Assembly: GCA_977006965.1 (NCBI GenBank)
Contig: OZ345373.1
Span: 744,001 to 808,000, forward strand
From: Phymatolithon calcareum
Lineage: Eukaryota > Rhodophyta > Florideophyceae > Hapalidiales
Direction: 5' to 3'
Length of the DNA stretch: 64,000 nt
Below are positions 22,296 through 34,069 of this stretch, piece by piece. The position numbers were made by a program, and so were the translations under genes. Below the pieces are notes generated by a model. It did no database searches. It was not told the DNA's origin and saw only the letters and a list, made by a program, of their open reading frames with translations. Numbering within the stretch: position 1 is the stretch's first letter; each line of letters opens with the position of its first letter.

Positions 22296-22935
22296 AGACG
22301 CACTCAACGGCCAGCCGCGGATGTTTGGAGAGATGGTTCGGAAACTATGGAATCTTATGGAACAAATCATGGCACAGGAGATTCACATAGAAGGCATTTG
22401 GATACCGAGTCACTGCGGAGTCCCGAAAAATGAGGCTGCTGATGAGCTCGCGCGCCGGGGAATCTCAGAATCAAGCCTGCTATCACATCAAGCGGTACCT
22501 CTCACCATGGAAGCGGCACGATCCATTATCAAACCGCCTTGTAGAAGCAAACCAGTTACCATCCCGACACTCCCGGAAGACCTACACATCTCACATAGAC
22601 GGGCTGAGGTTATACTCCACCAGCTCATAACTAATTGCTGTCCAATCGTCGCCAGCTTTCACCATGGACACAACGAGAATGAGCCACTTCCTCACGACCC
22701 AATGTGCAAGAAATGCCCGTATGGTGTGAAGGAAACTGTGGAACATATGATCCTACATTGTTCGGGTCGGGCTGTTAGTCGACGGAAATTCATCGGCAGA
22801 GTTCGGAGCAAAACGGTAGAAGATCTGTGCAGAGAGAAACCCGTAGCGATAATCCAATATTTGAACGAAGAGAACTTGCTCGAGAGCAAGTTTAGGCGTT
22901 AACTTAAAAATTGACGTCATCTGCAATAAAGAAAG
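22296..22935 (+). mobile_element. LINE C 3' fragment: RNase H domain and zinc knuckle
   Basis: It is flanked by AAAGCGAAAGG on both sides (22285-22295 and 22936-22946), so it is an independent insertion in LINE B. It encodes GIWIPSHCGVPKNEAADELA, the diagnostic end of a LINE RNase H domain, then CKKCPYGVKETVEHMILHC, a CCHC-type knuckle, and stops at 22900-22902. The 3' tail is GCAATAAAGAAAGAAAG. By chance the junction keeps the LINE B frame open, giving a misleading continuous ORF at 22063-22902. Confidence 0.85.
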
Positions 22936-23370
22936 AAAGCGAAAGGTATACTCCTCGCCCTCCGGGATATTGGCGTCACAGCTAAAGGACTGACGACAAC
23001 AAAATGCATATCCATATATAAGGCCGTGCTCCAATGCTGATGGGAATACACAATGCACCTAACGCCGTGGTCGAAGTCCGTTCAAGCGCATGTAGATCGG
23101 GTAGAAGGACTGTTCTACTCCCTAATATTTAGCCATTTTGCTAAGCGGAATAATAATCGAATGCGAACGCGATGCAGAATCACACCACCAGAGCTGAGGC
23201 GCAAGATATTAGGAGAACACTTTGCGCTGCGATGGACCAAGGCGGAGAAGGCCAAAAAACGCAAAATCGCCGTGGATATTAACGAGAATCCAAACCCCGT
23301 AGTCCAAATCAAGTCGAGAAAACACAGACTTTGGGCAGTCAAATGGTTTTTCGGCCGCTTCCCTCCGCGA

Positions 23371-24702
23371 GGTGGCATATCTTCTGAAACCCTCGTGGGT
23401 TACGTCAGCAGGCGATGATACACGAACATGGTGCATTATCGATCGAGGAGTACCGCAAGGGTCCCCACTGAACCCGTGCCTGTACAATATCTTCATGGAT
23501 ACATTCGCGGAAGCGGTCTCCAAGGTCCCCAGCGACGTCTCTGAAAATCCAGCGCAACTGTTCGCTGACGATGTCCAGCTGCAATCAAAGGATGGAGAAG
23601 GAATGCAGAAGCTACTTGATATAGCGACTACCTGGGCGCAGGAAAATGGTATGAGCTGGAACACAAAGCCAGGAAAGAGCGAGATCCTTAAATATAAGGG
23701 ACTCAGGAAACACACCTTCCACATTGCGGGTCGAGTTCTTCATCAAGCTTGGAGGCTCTCGTATCTCGGTATAAGCATGAACCACAAAGGCGTAACAGAC
23801 GACATGGCGTTATCAAGAGTACGAAATGCAGTGGGGTGCATACACAAACTGCGGGATATTGGAGTCAATGTTCGAGGCTTTCAGCCTGTGACATGCATTA
23901 GAATCTTCAAGTCGCTTATTTTGCCAAAGTGGGAGTATGCACTCCACGTCACGCCTCTGACAAAGCGATTACAATCAGCAATCGAATCTGCAGAAGGTTT
24001 ATTCTTCAAGTATGTTTTTGGGACATATGCCCAGCACCGCCATGGAAGAATGCGAGTTCTGTGCCGACTAGAACCACCTACCATGAGGAGAAGACACCAA
24101 GCAGAAAGGTTCTCTGCGAGTCTAGTGAGACAGAAGAAGCGCCTCGACGAAGCAGATGAGTATTCTGGGAGAGATGAAGATATTAAGGAGGCAACAAAGG
24201 ACATAGAGTGCCTCAAGAAATATGAAGATCTGCAGCAAGCTCTCGACAAAGCCAGGGAGGGCTCAGTCTCAAAGAAAGGGCGACGAAAAGAAAAAATTGA
24301 GTTATGGGCAGAGGAAGAAGAGGGAAGATCGCTCGAGATACCAACTGATTCGAACAATCTACCGATGGTTCTCCGCGTAAGAGAAAGGTCTACACGGTTG
24401 CGATGCCTACGGCTGATATTCAATAGAGCACCTCTTTGGAGAAATCAGTACTTGGTGCATACTTTGGTGTCACAGCCGTGATTGAGCTGGTCGCGCTCCA
24501 ACGCATTCTATCTTCATCCAAGATTAGTCCTGAAATTGAATATGAATGTAAGCGACTCACTGGAGCACTTGTTGGGAGAGAAATACGAATCAAGGATATA
24601 CTGAACAGTCAAACTACGTGAGCTTAGAAAATCGTGCGAAAGCGGCCCTGTTACTCTTCAAGAGAGGCCTTGGGAGCTTTTAAAATAAATCAACACATAT
24701 CC
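23371..24702 (+). mobile_element. LINE A copy nested in LINE B
   Basis: The TSD is CCCTCCGCGA (23361-23370 and 24703-24712). It is 5'-truncated within the RT palm and encodes RGVPQGSPLNPCLYN, FADDVQLQ, a thumb region, a charged linker and a distinctive C-terminus (RLRCLRLIFNRAPLWR, ALVGREIRIKDIL). One missing base near 24446 shifts the frame relative to 38237-39771; the frame then closes at 24619-24621. The tail is GGGAGCTTTTAAAATAAATC. No RNase H is present, unlike LINE C. Confidence 0.88.
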
Positions 24703-25008
24703 CCCTCCGCGAAATCCCTCGGCATATATTGACAGCTACGACGAACTAGCAGCGATGCTGCTGGAAACCCTCCAACGCAACCTAACGCATCCACAGATGA
24801 ATGATAAAACAGAATAGGAAGTGAAACAAGCGATGGACAAATTAATGATGCTAGAAAGTGAGATGCAAGGGGAGATGATTGTGTGATGATGGAGTCGTTT
24901 TGCTGCAGTCTTTCCTAGAATGGTTATAGCGTAATGCGAAGCTGCTCTGGTGTCGGCGTGCGCCGGCGTTGAGGGCTTCTAAAATAAAAACCTACAATTT
25001 CCCCCCCC

Positions 25009-25150
25009 CCTCCATGCTGATGCTTCGAAAAGAAACTCTTTTCTTTGGGCAAGTCATGCCAGTAGTATACACACCCATCGGGGCCATTGAGATTTTGCTT
25101 CTTCTCGTCGAAGAAGACCACTTTCTTCCTGCAGCCCCTCGAACCGATGT
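25009..25150 (-). pseudogene. Tc1/mariner transposase relic, upstream half
   Basis: On the minus strand it reads VVFFDEKKQNLNGPDG, CVYYWHDLPKEK and SKHQHGGG, the first catalytic aspartate region of Tc1-type transposases. It continues exactly into the half at 21441 if the LINE insertion is removed. Near 25176-25195 a minus-strand GCAATAAAGAAAGAAAG tail interrupts the element again. Confidence 0.8.
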
Positions 25151-25195
25151 GGTCTTTCGTCCATTTTGTGCGCTATTCTTTCTTTCTTTATTGCA

Positions 25196-26368
25196 GAATG
25201 CGTTAACTTGTGCTCTTCAGTGCGAACACTTTTACGCCTCGGCCCGAACAGAATTTTCTTGTGCACAAAGCGTCCACTTGTGTAAAGGAGCTTCTGCGCG
25301 TGTTGAATAGAAGCACGGCACTGGCACATTTCGTGGAGGCCTCTTGCCGTTTACAACCCATTACAAGCAATACGTAGTATAGCGCGGAGGTAGTCCAACT
25401 CACTGTGCTTGACCGCCCACCCCTGTTTGACTTCACCATGCGGTCTGATCTGAGAAGGGCATGATGAACTGCATATTTATAACGCCCAACCAGCTATGAG
25501 ATCTCACGCACAGACTTGCTCCAGGTTGCAAAGGCAAGAACAGTACCCTTTTCTTGATCCGATACATCCTTGCGTTTCCCTATGCTTCAGACTAAAGAGA
25601 CAACCTGGAGGCGTTTTGCGGTGGTGGAATACACCACAAAACTTATTGGATGGTATACATTTTGCTTTTTGGCCATGAAGGAGAGCTTTTTGAAACAGTG
25701 TCCATAAAACAATTTCGCGCGAAAAAAACTGGCAATAGTATTATTTTACGCACCTGAAGACAAGAACACCAGCGGAGAGCTCTGCAACTCCGTCAACTTT
25801 TTATGTATTGCTTGTTCTTCGAAACCATAAAATTAATTTTTAAAATGGGGCGTCGTCGGGTATGCCCATCTTTAATATTGTCGCGTTGTCCGTAAGCAGT
25901 TTCGGAGACCGCAAAGGAGGCAAAGATTTGAATGTCGGTCCTCGAAAGAAGAGACTTCATAAGCTTGCAAACCTGAGAAGGCCACAAGCCTAGAGAATGA
26001 TTAACGAACGTTAGCTCCTCATATGCGAAATAGACAGAGAAGTTTGACTATTATTCCAGGCGATCCATTGCTTTTCTGAAGTGTTGGACGCACAACGCCC
26101 AGCGATGGGAAGTACGTGATGCGTACTAGGCTGTGTGTAATATTTCTAAGGCTATGTAGAAGAGGTCGAGGAGAGACATGAAAGAGATGCAATAGTTGTT
26201 GAAATTTCTTGTAGAATTGTCTGTGTCTTCAGAAAGACACTCTACCGGCGGCTATTCTATAACTAGGACACCCATTGCAGGAGAAATCGATCCGTTCAAG
26301 ATTGAACATTACGACCGAGCTTTCCATTTCATCCCTAGGCGCCAGTCCACCGCATTTCACCCAACACC
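25196..26368. other. 1.2 kb without a recognisable gene
   Basis: It begins with the continuation of a minus-strand LINE C-type retroposon (its tail is at 25176-25195). I could not define its other end or any coding sequence. Confidence 0.4.
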
Positions 26369-26950
26369 ATGACTGAGCTCTTCCATCGAATATTCAGAAC
26401 CACATCAGTGAAGAAAATGATGACACAAGAAGCAGATTTTCTTGTTCCACGGCGACTTCCTGTGCTAGCTAGTGGCAGAGAGTCGGGGACTCTCTCACCG
26501 CTCTGCGAAGTTCACGCGATCAATTTTGCGACCGGGATATCGCACAGCCGCACGCTGCATGCTTGTTCCACTGTCGTCAGAGATAACCATGCTGCTGTGT
26601 ATGTATCCCAGGCCGCTTGCGCAATGCATCGCGCATTGCTTAAAGAGTGGAACGATGCGGAACTCATCTTGAAGTCCATTAACATTCGCGTGAACTATGT
26701 CAACCACGATGACGCTCTTAGCGCTTGGGACTACTTTACCGTACTTATTACATTCATCCGATCTTACTTTAACTGTTTGGACAAGATTTTACACTTCTCA
26801 GAGGATCGAAACGCCTTTCGAGCTGCGTCAAAATTTGCGCTCGACTCGTTTTCTGATGCCGGAAGAATGTTCCTGGATGATCAATGTCCAAAACTATCTC
26901 CTCGCTGCGAAAGCTGCCAAAGAGTGTACGATGGCCGTTATCCAAGCTGA
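26369..26950 (+). CDS. hypothetical protein, 193 codons, unit B
   Basis: The start context CACCATGA is good and the ORF has a plausible composition (VYVSQAACAMHRALLKEW, then TVLITFIRSYFNCLDKIL). No signal peptide or named motif is visible. From about 26850 a second frame looks more natural (VQNYLLAAKAAKECTMAVIQ), so a frameshift or intron may divide the gene and its true end may be near 27035. It has no duplicate elsewhere in the window. I cannot say what it does. Confidence 0.35.
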   Translation: MTELFHRIFRTTSVKKMMTQEADFLVPRRLPVLASGRESGTLSPLCEVHAINFATGISHSRTLHACSTVVRDNHAAVYVSQAACAMHRALLKEWNDAELILKSINIRVNYVNHDDALSAWDYFTVLITFIRSYFNCLDKILHFSEDRNAFRAASKFALDSFSDAGRMFLDDQCPKLSPRCESCQRVYDGRYPS

Positions 26951-27035
26951 AGTCCAGGGTCAGTGCGGCCTCCGGCACACAAAATGTCCGACTTGGGAAT
27001 TAAGATGTCCGAGTCACAGGGATGAACATTTCTAG

Positions 27036-28183
27036 TAATGATGCTGGCACGCGGAGCTGGGGACACTCCCAGAGCGCAGAGATCCTGGGCAAAGCGAATT
27101 CTGTTCCCTGGACTGTTGCCTATGCCACGCCTATTCGCGATGTGGCCGCTTGCGCAAGGGCTACATGCGCTTCACGGAGCTCATGTGGATATCTTTAGCA
27201 AGGCAGAATTTGAGTACCGTCTTATGTTCGTTGCCAAGATGTTTCGCTAGCTACCCTCGATGAACAACGAGAGGGAAGGGCGAGAGGATTGCGATAGTAG
27301 ACTAGATGACACTAATGTGGTGTTTGTTAGTTTTGTCGGGATTGCAGGTCTCTAATAGTGGTCCTTCTAGGACAATTTGAGGTTGCCAACTCCCAAGGCG
27401 ATTGCAGTTCGTTAATTTTGAGTGATACTTGCTTAATTTTGTTTTTGGTAGAGAAAGTTTCTTGGCACGCGGGGCAAGATACCGATATGTAAGGCTTGGC
27501 AATGCGGTGCGTGCATAGAGGCAAAGACCTTACCTTCATTATAGTCGAGGACACCGCTGGCCTTCAAACGTGGTATCAGGGCCTCGCGTGATCTGAGTAA
27601 TAGCTCTGGCTAGATGAATAAAATTAATCTACATGTGGAACCGCACATCCGGAGGGACAGGTTCTCCAGAGGTACGCACTCTCCGCACTGCCCCGTTCCT
27701 AGGTCCGGGCATCTGAAGCCCGACAACCTTAAGATCCATGCCCTGGGCACGAACCAACCGCACAGTCCCATTATCAGGCGCGGACACAAACCGCCCGTAA
27801 CGTTAGGATCAGAGTCCAACTAGGTTGAGTTCGAGACCTTTTATATTGTCAGGATGGGTGTGCGGGAAAAAAGTATAGAGCTCTCTTGAAGCGACGTAGA
27901 TTCAACAGGTCCGACGTGGCGACAACACCTGCGCGCGTAATCTCGTATATCACCTGATCTTCGACTTGTTCGCGGCTTGACTCGATGACGGTCGGAATGA
28001 TAGATGTGCCGATGTAACAGCAAATAAGTACAACTCTTACTTGCAGTGTCGGAGACAATCGAGTAAAGCAAGCAAGCTGAAATGTACGGCCCTTCGTGCG
28101 CAAGACGATCACGCGCAACGCCCATTCCCAGTAGCACGACACGTAGTTCGAATTGCAACGGGACGCACTAGTTAGTTGACATC
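27036..28183. other. 1.1 kb without a recognisable gene
   Basis: There are only short overlapping ORFs. A TGGTATCAGGGC word near 27570 recalls an initiator-tRNA primer-binding site, but no LTRs flank it. Confidence 0.4.
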
Positions 28184-28645
28184 GAATGGGCCGAATATCA
28201 TATCGTCATTTCCCCTCGATCAGATTCTGTTTTCCAAGAACGTGTGGCCTGCAACCCTGGCATTTGGTGGACGATTACTTTCGTTTCGAGATTAATTCCC
28301 ACAGGACCTTCGTTGGTCTGTACACTACCATGCGATATTGGCACTGATCATACAAGCACTGTGCTCTTGATTGGTGAGGATTTCTGCACAATCCAAGGAC
28401 GGGCAGACTCAGAGTTTCTAACTTGTCAGCACAAGCGTGCTGAACTTGGAGAAAGCGGCCTTCTTGTCAACACTGCCTCATGCATGGTTTCTGTCTCCCT
28501 GGAATCGTCTCCATTATATGCTACATTACCTGGAATCGATCTTCTGCACACAAATTGCATTCAACCGATGAACGGCCCTGCCCGTAGATATGTAACACTG
28601 TGAGGCTTTTAAATAACTTCAATTGAAAAAAATTCAATCGATGAT
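28184..28645. repeat. Q block preceding unit C
   Basis: It is shared with 43122-43560 and in pieces with 58228-58364 and 63679-63945; its last 50 bases also precede S blocks A and B. It contains a plus-strand ORF (28244-28603) that is open in two copies and shifted in the copy at 63700, so I do not call it a gene. At 28572-28631 a 60-bp LINE-type tail (GAGGCTTTTAAATAA) is inserted, flanked by ATTCAACCGATGA and ATTCAATCGATGA. The empty site is at 63930. Confidence 0.7.
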
Positions 28646-28809
28646 CAAAGCTGGCGACCAAAGAAGCACTCATGCATCTGGAATAAAATAGAGAAACTTC
28701 TTTACTTCAAAGTACCATATCCTTCAGGAAGCACTCCATTGTGTAATTGGGACTCTTCACAGAAGCAAACACGAGTAGAACGATATTGTCGTCAGTGAAG
28801 CTTCGCTGC

Positions 28810-29492
28810 TCATCTCGACTTGTAGACACATTCACTGAGGCGCACAGCGTCATTATACGAGATGCAGGTCTGGAAGTTCAAGTAATCCGGCTCCCAAGAA
28901 ATGGTCTCCCTGCCGCAACGCTGCAGAATTTCTCTGTGTTTGGAACTGATCCTTTTGTTCGTACAAGCTTCCAGGCGGTACAGACCAAAGCATTGGAATT
29001 ATTTATTTATTTTTATTCTTTTCTCGAAAAGTGTCGAGAATAAATAATTTATTGTTGAACGCAGAAGCAATAAATTATTGTATTCAAGTTCAGCGAGGTA
29101 TAAATAACTGGTTATTCCCCGAATTATTGGATCCTTCTTGCTACTTTCTGTCGCGATAGAATAACCGGATCGAAAAAATGAGGAGTCCGATACAATAATT
29201 GTCGCAACCACGACGATCTCAATAAATACAATAAATATGCGAGACTCAGGAATAAATTATTGGAACAATAATTTAAATAATTACAATAGCAATTATTTTT
29301 TCCAATGCTTTGGTACAGACCCCAAATACCAAGACAAAGTTTGTCTGGATAACATTCCAATGTGGTGTGCCTGCTGCAAGAGTGGGTAGCAGTCGGTGCG
29401 AGTTGATAAAATTTATCAAGGCAAGCAGCGTTACCAAAAACGAAGAGGTAGAAGAGTGAGACGATAAGCATGACCTTCTTGGTGAACTTCAT
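28810..29492 (-). pseudogene. secreted cysteine-rich protein, copy C, split by a MITE
   Basis: Signal peptide and first cysteines read from 29492; the frame is entered by the 325-bp MITE after CLGIWGLY, and the remaining cysteine-bearing part resumes at 28986 down to the stop at 28810. Apart from the MITE and its 10-bp duplication the coding sequence looks close to copy D. Disruption is therefore probably recent. Confidence 0.8.
28987..29311. mobile_element. 325-bp MITE, copy 2
   Basis: The TSD is GGTACAGACC on both sides (28977-28986 and 29312-29321). The empty site is GCGGTACAGACCCC in units B (10787) and D (44088). Orientation is inverted relative to 20038-20362, with the same length and no difference that I noticed. 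Confidence 0.92.
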
Positions 29493-29793
29493 TGTGAAAG
29501 TTTTGACTTCCGAGACCTTGTGTTTGATCGAGAATGTCTAAGGATGTCATGGCGATCCATCTTAAGTATCTTGTCGGCGCAAGAAATTCCTGGGTGAGAT
29601 ATAAATTTTCAATATGTGTACACGCGCTGCATGTGCTGTATGCAAATGTCGCAAGCACTGCAACAATGCCTCCAGAAAAGGTGTGTCAATAGTGTTATCA
29701 TATTCAGAAATTTTCAAATAAATTCCAATAAGTTTCTATTGTTCTGCTTCCAATTCCGCACCCTCTATTGAGACAGGGAAATACAATTGTATT

Positions 29794-29893
29794 CAGAGGG
29801 AGAGAGGAGTTTTCACCTTCCTTAAGGAAGGTGAAAACTCCTCTTTCCCTCTGCGTTACTCGTAATCTACATTATGTAGATCACGAGTAACGC
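29794..29893. repeat. adjacent palindromes: 60-bp foldback and 41-bp hairpin
   Basis: At 29794-29853 two 30-bp arms meet head to head at CCTTAAGG, with one mismatch in 30. The 41-bp hairpin common to all units follows directly. Units A and B have only a single arm of the first palindrome, so unit C has acquired the inverted duplicate. Confidence 0.85.
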
Positions 29894-30869
29894 GAACCGT
29901 TATCACACGCACTTGGGTGGGTGTGCACGTGCACACTGCAGTTATGCATCTGTTCAGCGAATCGTGGAAGGTTCTATGATATTGCCCGTGTACGAGTTTG
30001 GTAGACTGCATGTTTCCCTTCTAATATACCCATCCTTGTTTCTATCGCCAAGACAGCGCGCTGCAACGTTATCACGCAGTCTGAAGGGAGGGCTTACACA
30101 CTGAAACGCCGCTGAATATGAGCCAGGACACGTCGGGGGCAGCTTCGAGTATCGAAATTGCTCTGCAAAGTCCTCGTTGTCACAATATTTTTTATATGCC
30201 AATGCGGCATCAGTGCATCCGTATCTTAACAATCTTCTTGACGATCAGAGGTGCATAGTCCGATGATCGGGGTATGATGATCATCATCAGCCTTGATGAT
30301 CAAGGCTATTTTCAACTCGTGCGAACACATGACATGATAGAGAGTGGCAAACGTGACGATTCCTGATAACAGTGCCACTTCCGCACACGTGTCCCAAGTC
30401 GATCACTCCTCACGGCCCTTCTACATTGCTGCACTGTACAGTATTGCCACGTATCGAAAATGTGGAAATATGTCAATAATGTTTACAAATTGTTACAAGC
30501 GAGAAAGATCATCTTTTTCCCTCTACAACTTTACACGAATTACAGAGAGAAAGACAGTAAATGTCTTTCGTGTTACATCTCGCTGCTGTCTCGTTGTACT
30601 CCGCTTCGTTGTATTTCATGTGCGAGAATAAGGCATACTCAATTTTACATGAAAATAATTTCCTTCAAGTAGTACGAGATACAGTACAGCAATTGGTGAT
30701 GATCATCTACGAACCAACTACAATGCCATTTGAGTAGCAAGTGCAATGGACGAGTAGTTAACTGAAAGAGCCATGAAGAGCTGCTTGCGTTGCTGTGCCT
30801 GCTCCAGGAGACTGAGATCTGCTCAGCTCCATACCAGCATGTGCGGGTAATTATGGGATTTTTTCAGTA

Positions 30870-31423
30870 CAGTCGAACCTGTATAGCTGCAACCTGTATA
30901 GCTGCAAAACCTGCATTAGTGCAATCGAATCGCCTAGACCGATTTGGTATATGCCGAAAAGTAACTAAATTTAAACCTACCTTGCAAACTGCATTAGTGC
31001 AACTGAAGGGAATGCCACCCTTAATTTTGAATAAAATTTTGATAGCACGGATTGCAACACAGACTGGCTCTCGTCATAAATCGTGCAGGGCTGCTTGTTA
31101 CTTGCAAGTAAGTTCCATGTGATACATAGAATAGCTTTATTTGATGATGCTCATCCCTGCAGGAAACACCACTGCACATACCTCGTCAGCCCAAATGAGG
31201 GTCTGTGCGGCGCGCCATCCACGCATCGCAACGTAAGATTCGCTCCGACCACAAGAAGGGGCTCCAGCAGAGAAAGGTCACTGATTGGTTCAACTGAGCC
31301 TCGTGGACGATTGGGTAGAATGTTTCTGTAGCCCCTTATGATAAAGCCTCCAAGACTGCAAAACCTCTATTACTGCATACCAACCTGCTTTACCGCCGTG
31401 TTGCAGTTATACAGGTTCGACTG
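30870..31423. mobile_element. 554-bp TA-target inverted-repeat element
   Basis: The ends are CAGTCGAACCTGTATAGCTG and its near-complement, flanked by TA on both sides. CAGT-type ends with a TA target fit the Tc1/mariner/pogo group. No transposase remains. It lies inside a larger insertion (about 30835-32030) that is missing from unit D, whose ends I could not define. Confidence 0.75.
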
Positions 31424-32076
31424 TAATTTAAAAGAAAAAATATCCATTTCCAGTCAAATGCAAAATATATTTGATAGGCATAGCTGCTACAGCATTGCGC
31501 ACATTCTGACATCCAAAAAGTTTGCGGTGCTATTATTTTACACTTTTTATGTAACAAAAACGAAATTGCTATTTTTGGCCGCAATGTGGTAATAGTGGGA
31601 TGAAATTTCTACTACATTTTTTGACATATGCACGAAAGCGCAGCACAAACGACTGGTGCATCCTAACAACCGTACATCGAGCGATGCGCTGTGCACGCAT
31701 CTAGTTTTTCTGCGCCTCTGGTTATGTGGAGATTGCCCTATTGGAGTGCACTAGAGTGGAGGAGGTGTCGTTATGAAGAGGATCACAGCTCCCGCCCATT
31801 TTCGAATTTATGAGCGAAAATATGCATGGTGGTAGAATAAGTCAAGTACAATGCGCTGGATCCATTTTCAGCAATGAGGTGTCAAACGTTTTGGCACAAT
31901 TCTCAATAGAAGGCCAAAAATAAAAGGATTTTGAAGTACTAAAACTCTCAAATTAAGAATCCATTTTACTTTTATGATACAAATTCCATTTCCCACGATT
32001 AGCCGCACATCCCATCATTATCCACACCCACTGATTCCGGTGCGCTTTCATGCAGACAGCGAGATTATAATATTGT

Positions 32077-33563
32077 ACAGTAATGACCACAATTAGTGCG
32101 GACCGCACTAATTAGGAACATGAAAATCCAAGCTGGAACCAACAATTAGTGTGGACCGCACTATTCAGGAACCTGGTATACTATTTAGGAACCCGCACTA
32201 ATAGTTGTGACCAACAATTAGTGCGCCAGGTTTATAGAAACACTATTCTCGCCAGCAAGACGAGATATAAGAAAGGAAAGTACATATTGCTATTAGAAGA
32301 CGACCGAGTGAATAAATTATACATCTTCCTGTATGTTCGCGGACTTCTCTCCAAGATCTGGTACTGGCTCCCCTTCGAAATGCACTTTATGCTCACGGAC
32401 AATCTCTTGCAACTCTCTTTTCAACTGCGACACTTTCCACACCCCGTTTTCCATACCGAGACCGCATTGGAGCATTGCTTTGTGTTCTCCAAGTTGCCGT
32501 CAATGTCCGAGCTTACATAGATTTCGAGTAGAATTTTCCATTGCCTTGCGATTGTATTGCCAGGATATTTGCACAGAAACTCAAATACAGCAGTGGAGGC
32601 TTCGGGAACTCTGTCCTTGTTTTCTGAGATGGTCGATTGTTCTTGTCGAAGCCCATACGCCAAAGGCGGCTTTTTAGAGCAATGAGCTCTTTTTCTTCGT
32701 CTTCCAGCATACCGTGAAGGATGATATTGCAGAACGGTATACTGCTGGAGGTGATGTTCAATATCGAGATTTTGTTTTTCTGATGACCGGCTTCAGGTAT
32801 CGCTCTTTAAATGCCTTTTCAAATCGCTATTGTTCTTACAAAAAGTCATTAATAGTACACCATTGACGTAATGTATGCATCTCTTGCACAGAAAAGGACA
32901 AAACTGGAGTTATGTTTTAACGAAGAGCGAAAGCATAAAGATTTTAACAAGAGATGGTTTGAAACTGGAGTTATGTTTTCTGGAGACGTAACACGAGCTG
33001 CTGTAGATGAAGTGCTGATAGCACTGTGACAGCAGAGATAAACTTGCTTGTTTTAATTTCCGGGTAACTTATGCGTCTCGAATGCAGCACTTTACAGAGG
33101 TTTATAATGACAGCCTTACATAGTGTGAAAACGATTAAAATGTGTGCAGAGAGCTACTGTAGTGTCTTACATATCCTCGGAATACAGTTGCTGCTCAGGT
33201 ATCCAGCACCTTACTCGACACTCCATTTCCAGCACCACCTTGCAGAGTGTAAATGAAATTCCATGGAAGCAGACACCCAGCGATGCTCAGCACATAAAAG
33301 AGAGGCCCGTGCCAATGGATCTGAGGAGACTTTCCAAGCTACTGTCAGGTGGACAGTAGTACGTGGAAGATTTCAAGTTGAAAACAGCGCATGAGAATGA
33401 TATAACCTTTCCGAAAAAAATTATTTTAGAGACCCTAATTAGTGCATCCACGCTAACAAAAAGAGGAGACAACAATTAGTGCGGCCCACACTAATTTGGA
33501 ATCTGACGTACTAATTAGGAACCCGCACTATTTAGGAATCCGCACTAATTGTGGTCGTTACTG
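32077..33563. mobile_element. 1487-bp TA-target element with clustered subterminal repeats
   Basis: The ends are CAGTAATGACCACAATTAG and complement, flanked by TA. Unit D at 45842 provides the empty site (ATATTG then GTTGCG). Within 150 bp of each end the motif ATTAGTGCGG and its complement occur repeatedly in both orientations. Internal ORFs (32149-32520; 32421-32663 and 32513-32761 on the minus strand) are not recognisable as transposase. Confidence 0.78.
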
Positions 33564-33699
33564 TAGTTGCGTCGGCGCATAACAGTATAATAGCCCTAAT
33601 AACATTCCCCTTTGGGATATATAAGGATTCATTCCCTTTGTTATTTCCACACATATGATATCATAGCTCAAAATAACGTCACGCCGTCTCTTACACCTT

Positions 33700-34069
33700 G
33701 CTACAGTATGCAGATAAAGCCACCGTATTCATAATCCGGAAATACATCAACACATATGCAAAGAGTGAGGAAGTCAGGTGGACTTCACGGGGCTCAGTAA
33801 CGTAAAGTTACAGACCTCTGCTGTCCTGTTGTACTAAGTGTGAAACCAGGGGAACAACATTCCCCTAGTGAAACAATTGTGCATCGGTAGTTTGATTTTT
33901 AATAGCATCAAAGCTCCACTCAGGTTGGCCACAGCAATGCTGATTTATTTTTAACGTACATGGCGACTTGGGTTGTACTGTAGCTACACGTCCCTGTGCG
34001 ATTAGTTGTGTTATGCACCGATCTTTTGACGTGTTTAAACTCACCACCAACGATGTGCGCTAAGCACTA
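33700..34069. repeat. duplicated spacer shared by units A, C and D
   Basis: It matches 3040-3355 and 46005-46315. No gene is evident; small ORFs here are not conserved in frame. Confidence 0.6.

Larger units (their letters stand above)
21442..25008 (+). mobile_element. LINE B retrotransposon inserted in the Tc1 relic, itself carrying two nested insertions
   Basis: It is flanked by 11-bp duplications CCTCCATACTG (21431-21441) and CCTCCATGCTG (25009-25019). The RT domain reads from IPIHKKG and GKYRPISLL through LDLSSAYDRV, RGVPQGSPLSPCLYN and FADDVQLQ to EYLGTTID, with one nonsense codon at 21997-21999. It is interrupted at 22296-22935 by a LINE C fragment, resumes with LRDIGVTAKGL, is interrupted again at 23371-24702 by a LINE A copy, and ends with SAYIDSYDELAAMLLETLQ and an AAAATAAAAA tail before a poly-C run. 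It is 5'-truncated and dead. Confidence 0.85.
28646..30835. repeat. S block, copy C
   Basis: It is homologous to 970-3030 and 43762-45800 and carries the secreted-protein gene split by a MITE. It also has an enlarged palindrome at 29794-29853. Homology with unit D resumes after an insertion at about 30835-32030. Confidence 0.85.

Noticed and set aside
27560-27620. TGGTATCAGGGC resembling an LTR-retrotransposon primer-binding site
   Set aside because: There are no flanking long terminal repeats and no gag, protease or integrase reading nearby, so a chance match is likelier.
28244-28603. Open Q-block ORF as a gene
   Set aside because: It is open in only two copies that are very similar overall, shifted in the third, and without recognisable features.
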